Source: an uncultured Lachnospiraceae bacterium (lineage in GTDB: Bacteria; Bacillota; Clostridia; Lachnospirales; Lachnospiraceae). Taken from it: a DNA stretch of 7,376 nucleotides. Position numbers and translations under genes: made by a program. Below, one piece after another: positions 1 through 6,137 of this stretch (position 1 is the first letter of the stretch; the number at the start of each line of letters is the position of its first letter). The notes beneath the pieces were generated by a model that saw only the letters and a program-made list of their open reading frames with translations, was not told where the DNA came from and searched no databases. The stretch is from contig CACZNZ010000389.1 in NCBI GenBank assembly GCA_902782625.1, positions 1-7,376 on the forward strand, in the 5' to 3' direction.

Positions 1-965
1 TGAAGTTCCCGCTTGGCATATTTACCTGTGTGACAGGTGTGTCCGGTTCCGGAAAAAGTTCCCTGGTCAATGAGATTTTGTATAAAAAGCTTGCCGGTGT
101 GCTCAACAGAGCACAGATGAAACCGGGAAAGCATAAAAAGATTCTGGGAACAGAAAAACTTGACAAGATCATCAATATCGACCAGTCGCCGATCGGAAGG
201 ACGCCCAGATCGAATCCTGCAACCTATACAGGGGTCTTTGATCATATCAGAGAACTTTTTGCCATGACAAAGGATGCCAAGGCAAAAGGCTATAATAAAG
301 GCAGGTTCAGTTTCAATAAAAAGGGAGGCCGATGTGAGGCCTGTGCCGGAGACGGCATCCTGAAGATCGAGATGCATTTTCTTCCAGATGTCTATGTTCC
401 GTGTGAAGTCTGTCATGGGCAGCGCTATAACCGGGAGACTCTGGAAGTCCGATATAAAGGGAAAAACATTTTTGAAGTGCTTGATATGACGGTGGACCAG
501 GCCTGTGAGTTTTTCGATCATGTTCCATCGATCCGTCGAAAGATTGAGACCATGAGAGATGTGGGGCTTTCCTATATTAAATTAGGACAGCCGTCTACCA
601 CCTTATCCGGCGGAGAGGCGCAGAGAGTGAAGCTTGCGACGGAACTTTCGAGACAGAGTACCGGCAAGACGATCTATGTTCTTGATGAACCGACGACAGG
701 ACTTCATTTTGCGGATGTCCACAAACTGGTGAAGATTCTGCACCGGCTGACAGAGAACGGGAACACCGTCGTGGTGATTGAACACAACCTGGAAGTAATC
801 AAGACTGCGGACTATATCATAGATATGGGGCCGGAAGGCGGAGAAGGCGGCGGAACCGTTGTGGATCAGGGCACACCGGAACATATTGCGGAGAATCATG
901 ATTCCTATACGGGACTCTTCCTTCGGAAATACCTGAACCGCAGCAGAGAAAAAACAGGGAAATGA
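1..965 (+). CDS. uvrA: UvrA, excinuclease ABC subunit A (3' part, 5' end outside window)
   Basis: This is the C-terminal 320 residues of UvrA, the ATP-driven DNA damage sensor that loads UvrB in nucleotide excision repair. The frame is open from base 3 and upstream of the first GTG, so the gene begins before the window. Seen in order, numbering from the first full codon: the second Walker [10 protein letters not shown] (residues 12-20); the UvrA zinc-finger module with Cys 111, 114, 134 and 137 around a [18 protein letters not shown] stretch; the ABC signature LSGGEAQR (201-208); Walker [11 protein letters not shown] (226-235); and the switch histidine in VIEHN (261). This signature-plus-zinc-finger arrangement is diagnostic of UvrA's second ATPase domain. 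The C-terminal tail is short and basic and looks intact. The stop codon is one base before the hflX start, which suggests coupled expression. Confidence 0.97.
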   Translation, partial: KFPLGIFTCVTGVSGSGKSSLVNEILYKKLAGVLNRAQMKPGKHKKILGTEKLDKIINIDQSPIGRTPRSNPATYTGVFDHIRELFAMTKDAKAKGYNKGRFSFNKKGGRCEACAGDGILKIEMHFLPDVYVPCEVCHGQRYNRETLEVRYKGKNIFEVLDMTVDQACEFFDHVPSIRRKIETMRDVGLSYIKLGQPSTTLSGGEAQRVKLATELSRQSTGKTIYVLDEPTTGLHFADVHKLVKILHRLTENGNTVVVIEHNLEVIKTADYIIDMGPEGGEGGGTVVDQGTPEHIAENHDSYTGLFLRKYLNRSREKTGK

Positions 966-966
966 T

Positions 967-2280
967 ATGAATACAGAACAGAGTAAAGCATTGATTGTCG
1001 GAGTGAAAGTAGGACAGAACCCGGATTTTGAACAGTCACTATCAGAACTGGAGGCCCTTGCCAAAGCCTGCGATTATGAAGTAGCGGGAGTCGAGACGCA
1101 GAAGGTGGATCATATCAATACCGGGGTCTACGTGGGAAAAGGCAAGGTGGAGGAGATCAAGGCACTGGCACACATGCTGGACGTGGATGTCGTGATCTTT
1201 GACAACTCGCTGTCCCCAATGCAGCTTCGCAATCTGAATCAGATTATAGACAGGGCGGTTATGGACCGCACTAACCTGATCCTGGAGATCTTCTCGAGAA
1301 GAGCGAGAACCAGGGAGGCACAGATCCAGGTGGAGATGGCCAGACTTCAGTACGAACTACCCAGACTGACCGGAATGGGCGAGATGTTAAGCCGTCAGGG
1401 CGGCGGCAGCAGTGGCGGTCTTGCCAATAAAGGCGCCGGAGAGAAAAAACTGGAGCTTGACCGCCGAAAGATCCGGCATCGGCTCTCGGAACTTCGGAAA
1501 GAATGCAGAGAGATTGAGCAAAACCGGGCAACTCAGAGAAAGCGAAGGCAGCGAGGCGGCATCCCGCAGGTGTCACTGGTCGGCTATACCAATGCCGGTA
1601 AATCCACGCTGATGAATGCGTTGATCGACCGTTTTTCATCGGAAGAAGAACCTGCCCAGGAAAACAAAAGACGAAAAGTATACGTCGAAGATATGCTCTT
1701 TGCAACCCTTGATACAACGGTAAGAAAGATTACGCTTCCGGACAAAAGGGAGTTTCTCCTTTCGGATACGGTAGGATTTGTAAGCAATCTTCCTCATGAT
1801 CTTGTGGAAGCCTTTCACTCGACATTAGAAGAGATCACATTTGCAGATCTTCTCCTTATTGTGATCGATTATGCAGACCCTGCATGGGAAGATCACCTGC
1901 TGGTAACGAGAGAAACCCTGCGCAGACTCCATGCAGAGGAAATTCCATGTCTCTATGTTTATAACAAATGTGATCTCGCCATGAAGCAGGAGAGGGAACA
2001 GATGCCGGATGCACTGCCGAAGACAGGGCATCGCTGTATCTATATGGCAGCTGGGAGACAGATTGGCCTTGACGAATTGGTTTCTTTGATTGAAAATGAA
2101 ATATATCAGGATTATATGGAATGTTCCATGCTGATTCCTTATACAGAAGGGGCACTGACAGCCTATTTCAATGAAAATGCAGTGGTGAACCGGACGGAGT
2201 ATCTGGCAGAAGGAACCTTGCTTCATATGTCCTGTCCATTGAAAGATGTACAGAAGTATAAAAAATATATCATGATGTAA
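967..2280 (+). CDS. hflX: GTPase HflX
   Basis: HflX is a GTPase of the Obg/TRAFAC class that binds the 50S subunit and rescues or splits stalled and hibernating ribosomes. The 437-residue product has the HflX N-terminal domain (about 1-160, including VGKGKVEEI and the glycine-rich SRQGGGSSGG segment), a basic coiled-coil linker (about 160-198), and the G domain: G1 GYTNAGKST (206-214), G2 TLDTT (247-251), G3 DTVGF (267-271), G4 NKCD (333-336). Where G5 is expected it reads AAGRQIGLDEL. A highly charged insert of about 14 residues lies between G1 and G2 (about 221-236). The ATG is preceded by AGGGA at 956-960 with a 6-base gap, and lies 1 base after the uvrA stop. Length and motif order are normal for the family, so the assignment is firm. 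Confidence 0.96.
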   Translation: MNTEQSKALIVGVKVGQNPDFEQSLSELEALAKACDYEVAGVETQKVDHINTGVYVGKGKVEEIKALAHMLDVDVVIFDNSLSPMQLRNLNQIIDRAVMDRTNLILEIFSRRARTREAQIQVEMARLQYELPRLTGMGEMLSRQGGGSSGGLANKGAGEKKLELDRRKIRHRLSELRKECREIEQNRATQRKRRQRGGIPQVSLVGYTNAGKSTLMNALIDRFSSEEEPAQENKRRKVYVEDMLFATLDTTVRKITLPDKREFLLSDTVGFVSNLPHDLVEAFHSTLEEITFADLLLIVIDYADPAWEDHLLVTRETLRRLHAEEIPCLYVYNKCDLAMKQEREQMPDALPKTGHRCIYMAAGRQIGLDELVSLIENEIYQDYMECSMLIPYTEGALTAYFNENAVVNRTEYLAEGTLLHMSCPLKDVQKYKKYIMM

Positions 2281-2291
2281 AAGTCTTTATG

Positions 2292-2298
2292 AGAGAGG
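2292..2298 (+). promoter_or_regulatory. Ribosome binding site that decides the dehydrogenase start
   Basis: AGAGAGG lies 8 bases before the ATG at 2307 and 5 before the ATG at 2304. It lies inside the longer reading frame that opens at 2289, and no good Shine-Dalgarno precedes 2289. This supports the downstream start, which gives the family-like N-terminus MKIVFLDAG. Confidence 0.65.
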
Positions 2299-2306
2299 TT
2301 ACGATG

Positions 2307-3248
2307 ATGAAAATTGTTTTTTTGGATGCAGGAACGATAGGAAAAGATATTGATATGTCCGGATTTGAGGCGCTGGGCGAATTTGTTACATATCCTTCTT
2401 CCACACCGGAAGAAGCAGCGGTGCGTTCAAAGGATGCCGATGTCATTATGGTCAATAAAGTTCTGGTCAATGAGCAGACAATCGGTGAGGCCAAACAACT
2501 GAAATATGTCTGTGAAACAGCTACTGGCACCAATAATCTTGATCTTGATTATCTGAAGGAAAGAGGAATCGGCTGGTGCAATGCGGCCGGTTATTCCACA
2601 GAGGCTGTTGCACAGCATACTTTTGCACTGCTTTTTTACCTGTTAGAGCATTTGCGTTATTTTGATGATTTTGTAAAATCCGGAGATTATACCATTTCCG
2701 GCTGTTTTACCAATGTGGAGAAGCCTTACTTTGAAATCAACGGGAAGACATGGGGTATCATCGGTCTGGGAACCATTGGCCGCAGAGTGGCCCAAATTGC
2801 GGAATGTTTCGGTGCAAAGGTTATCTATGCTTCCGCTTCCGGACGGCCTCCACAGGAAGGGTATGACCAGGTATCATTGGATGAACTGTATCAGAGATCG
2901 GATATTATCTCTGTGCATGCGCCTTTAAATGACAGCACCCTTCACCTGGTGGACCGGGAAGCATTTGCTAAGATGAAAGACAGTGTGATTTTTCTGAATC
3001 TGGGCAGAGGACCGATCATTGTAGAAAAGGATCTCAGAGAGGCGCTGGAGCAGCATCAGATTGCAGGAGCAGGACTTGACGTAATCGATGTGGAACCGCT
3101 CCCTGCGGAGAGTCCGCTGTATGGATATCAGGACAGCGACCGTCTGATTATCACACCTCATGTGGCTTGGGCAAGCAAAGAAGCAAGAATCAGACTGATG
3201 GATATGATTCTTACGCAGCTTAAAGATTTTTTGAAAACGCAGGATTAA
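2307..3248 (+). CDS. D-isomer-specific 2-hydroxyacid dehydrogenase (glycerate dehydrogenase / hydroxypyruvate reductase-like)
   Basis: This is an NAD(P)-dependent oxidoreductase of the D-2-hydroxyacid dehydrogenase family, which interconverts 2-oxo acids and D-2-hydroxyacids. Overall similarity to glycerate dehydrogenase / hydroxypyruvate reductase is an inference, and the substrate is not proven by the sequence. In the 313-residue form the Rossmann motif GLGTIG is at 153-158. The family catalytic triad is present: Arg 234 in LNLGRGPI, Glu 263 in DVIDVEP, and His 285 in TPHVAW. The strand after the Rossmann motif ends VIYASASG, without the acidic residue typical of NAD-specific members, so cofactor preference is open. 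I chose ATG 2307 over 2289 because of the Shine-Dalgarno placement and the usual family N-terminus; 2304 is equally possible. It is co-directional with hflX and guaA, with short gaps. Confidence 0.88.
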   Translation: MKIVFLDAGTIGKDIDMSGFEALGEFVTYPSSTPEEAAVRSKDADVIMVNKVLVNEQTIGEAKQLKYVCETATGTNNLDLDYLKERGIGWCNAAGYSTEAVAQHTFALLFYLLEHLRYFDDFVKSGDYTISGCFTNVEKPYFEINGKTWGIIGLGTIGRRVAQIAECFGAKVIYASASGRPPQEGYDQVSLDELYQRSDIISVHAPLNDSTLHLVDREAFAKMKDSVIFLNLGRGPIIVEKDLREALEQHQIAGAGLDVIDVEPLPAESPLYGYQDSDRLIITPHVAWASKEARIRLMDMILTQLKDFLKTQD

Positions 3249-3260
3249 TGTAGTACAACA

Positions 3261-3265
3261 GGAGG
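3261..3265 (+). promoter_or_regulatory. Ribosome binding site for guaA (supports a TTG start)
   Basis: A consensus GGAGG is followed by 6 bases and then TTG at 3272. The encoded N-terminus ([17 protein letters not shown]) runs directly into the GuaA glutaminase fold, and no in-frame ATG is better placed, so the TTG is the likely initiator. Confidence 0.8.
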
Positions 3266-3271
3266 TTTCCA

Positions 3272-4816
3272 TTGAAAGAAGAAAAAGTGATCGTCATCGA
3301 TTTCGGAGGACAGTATAATCAGCTGGTGGCTAGACGTGTCAGGGAATGCGGGGTCTATTGTGAGATCTACTCGTACAGAACCAGTCTTGACTTAATCAGA
3401 AAGATGAATCCGAAAGGTATCATCCTTACCGGGGGCCCGAACAGCTGTTATGAAGAAGACTCTCCGACCTGTTCGAGGGAGTTGTTTGAACTGGGCATTC
3501 CGGTGCTTGGCCTGTGCTATGGCGCGCAGCTCATGATGCATGTCCTCGGTGGGAAAGTCGAGAAAGCAAAAAACAGGGAGTACGGCAAAATCGTGACGGA
3601 AGTGGATACCTCCTCCGAACTCTTTAAAGGAATCGAGCCTGTCACCACTGTATGGATGAGCCATTTTGATTATATTTCCCAGACGGCACCGGGATTTCAT
3701 GTTGTTGCATCTACAAAGAATTGCCCGGTGGCCGCAGCAGAGGATGAAAAAAGAGATCTGTATGCTATTCAGTTCCATCCGGAAGTTCTTCATACAGAAC
3801 GTGGAAAAGATATTCTCCACAATTATCTGTACAGAATCTGTCATTGTGCGGGAGACTGGAGAATGGATTCTTTTGTGGAAAGTTCCATTCGTGCCATCAA
3901 GGAAAAAGTCGGAAACGGTAAGGTTCTCTGCGGTTTGTCAGGTGGGGTGGATTCCTCTGTCGCAGCCGTGCTGATGTCTAAAGCGATAGGAAAACAGCTT
4001 ACCTGCGTCTTTGTAGATCATGGGCTGCTTCGAAAAAATGAAGGAGATGAAGTAGAGGCAGTATTCGGTCCGGACGGTCCATACGATCTTAATTTCATTC
4101 GAGTCAACGCACAGCAAAGATTTTATGTGAAGCTGGCAGGTGTCGATGAGCCTGAACGAAAGAGGAAAATCATTGGGGAAGAATTCATACGCGTCTTTGA
4201 AGAGGAGGCCAAAAAAATCGGGAAGGTGGATTATCTGGTACAGGGCACGATCTATCCGGATGTTGTGGAAAGCGGCCTTGGCGGGGAATCCGCAGTTATC
4301 AAGTCCCATCACAATGTCGGAGGCCTGCCGGACTACGTTGATTTCAAAGAAATCATTGAGCCTTTAAGAGATTTGTTTAAAGATGAAGTACGGAAAGCCG
4401 GTCTTGAACTTGGTATTCCGGAATCTCTGGTATTTCGTCAGCCGTTCCCCGGCCCAGGACTGGGAATCCGTATTGTAGGGGATATTACCGAAGATAAGGT
4501 CAGGATGGTACAGGATGCGGATGCAATTTTTCGCGAAGAAATTGCAAAAGCAGGACTGGACCAGGATATCAACCAGTACTTTGCAGCCCTTACCAATATG
4601 CGGTCCGTAGGGGTGATGGGCGATGAGAGAACTTACGATTACGCAGTAGCACTGCGCGGTGTAAAGACGATTGATTTTATGACGGCAGAAGCGGCAGAGA
4701 TTCCCTGGGAAGTCCTTGGGAAGGTTATGAACCGTATCATCAATGAGGTTCGGGGAATCAATCGCGTCTTCTATGATCTGACATCCAAGCCGCCTGGAAC
4801 GATAGAATTTGAATAA
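3272..4816 (+). CDS. guaA: GMP synthase (glutamine-hydrolysing), GuaA
   Basis: GuaA converts XMP to GMP in de novo purine synthesis, using ATP and ammonia released from glutamine. The 514-residue protein is full length and has all three parts. The class I glutamine amidotransferase domain (about 5-190) has the nucleophile Cys 82 in GLCYGAQ and the His 169 / Glu 171 pair in QFHPEV. The ATP-pyrophosphatase domain has the PP-loop SGGVDSS (223-229), [11 protein letters not shown] (324-334) and SHHNVGGLP (345-353). The C-terminal dimerisation and XMP-binding domain has [13 protein letters not shown] (388-400), [18 protein letters not shown] (445-462) and KPPGTIEFE at the end. A small departure is MSHFD where MSHGD is usual in many GuaA proteins. 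Initiation is at TTG behind GGAGG, 23 bases after the dehydrogenase stop. No purine riboswitch or clear promoter precedes it, so it is probably read from upstream. Confidence 0.97.
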   Translation: MKEEKVIVIDFGGQYNQLVARRVRECGVYCEIYSYRTSLDLIRKMNPKGIILTGGPNSCYEEDSPTCSRELFELGIPVLGLCYGAQLMMHVLGGKVEKAKNREYGKIVTEVDTSSELFKGIEPVTTVWMSHFDYISQTAPGFHVVASTKNCPVAAAEDEKRDLYAIQFHPEVLHTERGKDILHNYLYRICHCAGDWRMDSFVESSIRAIKEKVGNGKVLCGLSGGVDSSVAAVLMSKAIGKQLTCVFVDHGLLRKNEGDEVEAVFGPDGPYDLNFIRVNAQQRFYVKLAGVDEPERKRKIIGEEFIRVFEEEAKKIGKVDYLVQGTIYPDVVESGLGGESAVIKSHHNVGGLPDYVDFKEIIEPLRDLFKDEVRKAGLELGIPESLVFRQPFPGPGLGIRIVGDITEDKVRMVQDADAIFREEIAKAGLDQDINQYFAALTNMRSVGVMGDERTYDYAVALRGVKTIDFMTAEAAEIPWEVLGKVMNRIINEVRGINRVFYDLTSKPPGTIEFE

Positions 4817-4824
4817 AAAATTTG

Positions 4825-4853
4825 TTGAGGACATAGACGTATTATGATATAAT
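4825..4853 (+). promoter_or_regulatory. Sigma-A type promoter of the toxin-antitoxin operon
   Basis: A -35 box TTGAGG (4825-4830) is separated by exactly 17 bases from a perfect -10 box TATAAT (4848-4853). TGA directly before the -10 forms an extended -10 (TGN). Transcription would start near 4860, leaving a short leader before the antitoxin ATG at 4883. The -35 box lies just 9 bases past the guaA stop. Confidence 0.75.
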
Positions 4854-4861
4854 ATGTCTAT
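4833..4861. promoter_or_regulatory. Imperfect palindrome over the -10 box, candidate antitoxin operator
   Basis: A 29-base dyad centred on 4847 pairs at 12 of 14 positions; the mismatches are 4839/4855 and 4846/4848. The half-sites read ATAGACGTATTAT on the left, mirrored by ATAATATGTCTAT on the right. It covers the whole -10 element and the presumed transcription start. Phd/YefM-family antitoxins, alone or with their toxin, are known to repress their own operon by binding palindromes at the promoter. That this dyad is such a site is inferred from position and symmetry. Confidence 0.6.
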
Positions 4862-4882
4862 AATGAGCTGGAGGAGATTTCA

Positions 4883-5167
4883 ATGTATGCATTAAAAGAA
4901 ACAATTCGCCCATCAGCGGATCTCAGAAATCATTATAATGAAGTATCTAGGCAATGCCGTGAGAATAACGAGGCCGTGATTATTACCGTAAACGGAAGAG
5001 GAGATACGGTTTCTCTTGGATATGAGGAATATAACCGAATGAAAGCCAGGATAGAGCTTTTAGAGATTTTGGCAGAAGCTGATGAGGATGTGAGGTGCGG
5101 AAGGGTGGCTCCGATTAAGGATACTTTCGATGATTTACGAAAGATGCTTAAGGAGGGCCAGGTTTGA
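4883..5167 (+). CDS. Type II antitoxin, Phd/YefM family
   Basis: This 94-residue protein matches the Phd/YefM antitoxin pattern: an N-terminal ETIRPSADLRNHYNEVSRQC helix region, then EAVIITVNGRGDTVSLGYEEYNRM, together forming the dimeric DNA-binding fold (about 1-55). An acidic, probably flexible C-terminal tail (about 56-94) would wrap the toxin. Its role would be to neutralise the downstream toxin and repress the operon. GGAGGAG at 4870-4876 stands 6 bases before the ATG, a very strong site that suits an antitoxin made in excess. The last bases overlap the toxin start in a TTGA arrangement. The family call is confident. The cognate target cannot be read from the antitoxin. Confidence 0.9.
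   Translation: MYALKETIRPSADLRNHYNEVSRQCRENNEAVIITVNGRGDTVSLGYEEYNRMKARIELLEILAEADEDVRCGRVAPIKDTFDDLRKMLKEGQV
5152..5157 (+). promoter_or_regulatory. Ribosome binding site for the toxin (inside the antitoxin gene)
   Basis: GGAGGG ends 6 bases before the TTG at 5164. The nearest in-frame ATG is at 5290, which would remove about 40% of the toxin, so this site fixes the TTG as the start. Coupling to antitoxin translation is likely. Confidence 0.75.
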
Positions 5168-5481
5168 AGTATAAAGTTGAAAGGACGGATACGGCAGATT
5201 CCCTGATCCGTAAAATAGTGCTTTTTGTTGCAGAGAACTTTGGTAATGATGTAGCCCTTGAGAAACTCGATTATCTGGAAGAGTCAATCATGTCCCTTGC
5301 AGATAATCCGTACATTGGCGTGAAACCAAGGTATAATGTGCTAAAGAGGCAGGGGTATTTAGTACTTATATTAGAAAAAGATTTTGTCTTTTATAAGGTT
5401 GACGATAAGAAAAAAACTGTTACGGTGTATGCCGTTGTTGATCAAAGACAAGATTATCTTAGCATTATTCGAGGATTGTAA
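5164..5481 (+). CDS. Type II toxin, RelE/ParE superfamily
   Basis: The 105-residue product has the RelE/ParE layout: two N-terminal helices (about 8-47), the NPYIGVKPRY turn (48-57), then a beta-sheet core GYLVLILEKDFVFYKVDDKKKTVTVYAVV (64-92) ending in DQRQDYLSII. RelE members cleave mRNA on the ribosome and ParE members inhibit gyrase. This sequence does not separate the two: the ending looks ParE-like, while the basic residues Lys 54, Arg 56, Lys 61 and Arg 62 would also suit RNA contact. It starts at TTG, overlapping the antitoxin stop by 4 bases. Bases 5221-5340 contain 49 G+C in 120 by hand count, AT-richer by eye than hflX or guaA, which fits a mobile accessory cassette. No frameshift or truncation is seen. 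Confidence 0.87.
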   Translation: MKYKVERTDTADSLIRKIVLFVAENFGNDVALEKLDYLEESIMSLADNPYIGVKPRYNVLKRQGYLVLILEKDFVFYKVDDKKKTVTVYAVVDQRQDYLSIIRGL

Positions 5482-5488
5482 GTATAAT
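5459..5488 (+). promoter_or_regulatory. Possible promoter for the PPOX-family gene
   Basis: TATAAT at 5483-5488 is preceded, after 18 bases, by TTAGCA (5459-5464), which matches the -35 consensus at four of six positions. It would give a leader of about 60 bases before the ATG at 5559. The -10 is perfect but the region is AT-rich, so chance is a real alternative. Confidence 0.35.
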
Positions 5489-5558
5489 AATCATGTTTCC
5501 AGATTGTCACCAAAAACCTTCAAAAAGCCAAAGACAAGGCAGAATATGGAGAAAAAAT

Positions 5559-6035
5559 ATGTTTCGAGAAATCATGCGGAAAAAGCAGCAGTTATCATCG
5601 GAAGAATGCATAAGCATCCTGAAAGAGGAGCCGCGTGGCGTTTTGTCGGTTTTAGGAGATGATGATTATCCTTATGGGATGCCCATCAACCATTATTACA
5701 ATGAAGAGGACGGAAAACTGTATTTTCACAGTGGAAAGAAGGGGCATAAGATCGATGCGATGAAAAGGCATGATAAAGCCTCTTTCTGTGTCTATGATCG
5801 AGGCTTTCGAAAAGACGGTGAATGGGCACTGAATATCAAAAGCGTTATTGTTTTCGGACGCATTGAGATCATCACCGATACGGAAAAAATCTATGAGATA
5901 TCTCGAAAACTGAGCAGGAAATTCACAGACGATGAAGAATATATAGAGAACGAGATCCTTCAGTATGGTCCGGCGACATTGATGTTCGTACTGAATCCAG
6001 AACATATTACCGGAAAAATCGTGAATGAAGCTTAG
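5559..6035 (+). CDS. Pyridoxamine 5'-phosphate oxidase-fold protein, NimA-like
   Basis: This 158-residue protein of the split beta-barrel flavin-binding (PPOX) superfamily most resembles the clostridial group often annotated as NimA-related or nitroimidazole-resistance-like. Visible features are the family N-terminus MFREIMRKKQQLSSEEC, GVLSVLGDDDYPYGMPINHYY (28-47), the central LYFHSGKKGHKIDAMKRH (54-71), FCVYD (77-81), and a C-terminal VLNPEHITGKIVNEA. Members bind FMN or F420 and reduce varied substrates. True PNPOx activity cannot be claimed. The ATG at 5559 has GGAG at 5548-5551 with a 7-base gap. The in-frame ATG at 5493 lacks a ribosome binding site and would add 22 residues unlike the family. 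It probably once formed a pair with the downstream MocR gene (see the repeats). Confidence 0.88.
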   Translation: MFREIMRKKQQLSSEECISILKEEPRGVLSVLGDDDYPYGMPINHYYNEEDGKLYFHSGKKGHKIDAMKRHDKASFCVYDRGFRKDGEWALNIKSVIVFGRIEIITDTEKIYEISRKLSRKFTDDEEYIENEILQYGPATLMFVLNPEHITGKIVNEA

Positions 6036-6036
6036 G
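6024..6036 (+). repeat. Left copy of 13-base direct repeat flanking the palindromic element
   Basis: AATGAAGCTTAGG, which includes the last codons and TAG stop of the PPOX-family gene, recurs as AATGAGGCTTAGG at 6120-6132 (12 of 13 identical). The two copies bracket the hairpin, as expected for a target-site duplication that has since taken one substitution. Confidence 0.6.
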
Positions 6037-6110
6037 GCGAGGCGATCAGGGGACGGTTCTTTGATTGACCCCGTCAATCAAAGAACCGTCCCCTGATCGC
6101 CTGATCGCCC
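6035..6110. repeat. Long palindromic REP/MITE-like element
   Basis: The arms 6041-6069 and 6073-6101 are perfectly complementary over 29 bases with a CCC loop (6070-6072). The outer GGGCGA at 6035-6040 can also pair with TCGCCC at 6105-6110 across a 3-base bulge on the right. The inner core contains GGGGACGGTTCTTTGATTG and its complement. From memory, GGGGACGGTTCTTT-type cores occur as dispersed palindromic repeats in Clostridia and are often linked to REP-associated tyrosine transposases. No transposase is encoded here, so this would be a non-autonomous copy. The right arm carries a tandem TGATCGCC TGATCGCC (6094-6109). No T-run follows on either strand, so it is not a canonical intrinsic terminator, although the transcript would fold strongly and could affect mRNA decay or read-through. 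Confidence 0.85.
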
Positions 6111-6119
6111 TTCGCCCAC

Positions 6120-6132
6120 AATGAGGCTTAGG
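6120..6132 (+). repeat. Right copy of 13-base direct repeat, carrying the MocR gene's ribosome binding site
   Basis: AATGAGGCTTAGG differs from the left copy at one base. Its final AGG (6130-6132) lies 5 bases before the ATG at 6138 and is the only Shine-Dalgarno-like sequence for that start; the GAGG at 6123-6126 is further off. Confidence 0.6.
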
Positions 6133-6137
6133 AAAAA

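Noticed and set aside
603..1064. Minus-strand open frame of 153 codons over uvrA and the hflX start
   Set aside because: It is antisense to conserved UvrA ATPase motifs, its translation shows no family features, and it has no convincing ribosome binding site.
1271..1717. Minus-strand open frame of 148 codons inside hflX
   Set aside because: It lies opposite the HflX G-domain coding sequence and its composition is that of a codon shadow.
3249..3271. Small dyad TGTAGTACA or a purine riboswitch before guaA
   Set aside because: The dyad is only 9 bases and can occur by chance. The 23-base gap is far too short for a riboswitch aptamer, and none of its conserved core is seen.
3392..3844. Minus-strand open frame of 150 codons inside guaA, with a similar one at 4364-4834
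   Set aside because: Both are antisense to fully conserved GuaA domains and have no recognisable protein pattern.
4814..4835. Terminator after guaA
   Set aside because: A short A-run and TTTG are present but there is no GC-rich hairpin.
5493..5558. Upstream ATG extending the PPOX-family protein by 22 residues
   Set aside because: There is no Shine-Dalgarno before 5493 and the extra residues do not resemble the family. The ATG at 5559 has GGAG at proper spacing and a typical N-terminus.
6035..6125. The long hairpin as an intrinsic terminator
   Set aside because: The stem is followed by TTCGCCCACA on the plus strand and by no T-run on the minus strand, and it is much longer than usual terminator stems. 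A repeat element explains it better.
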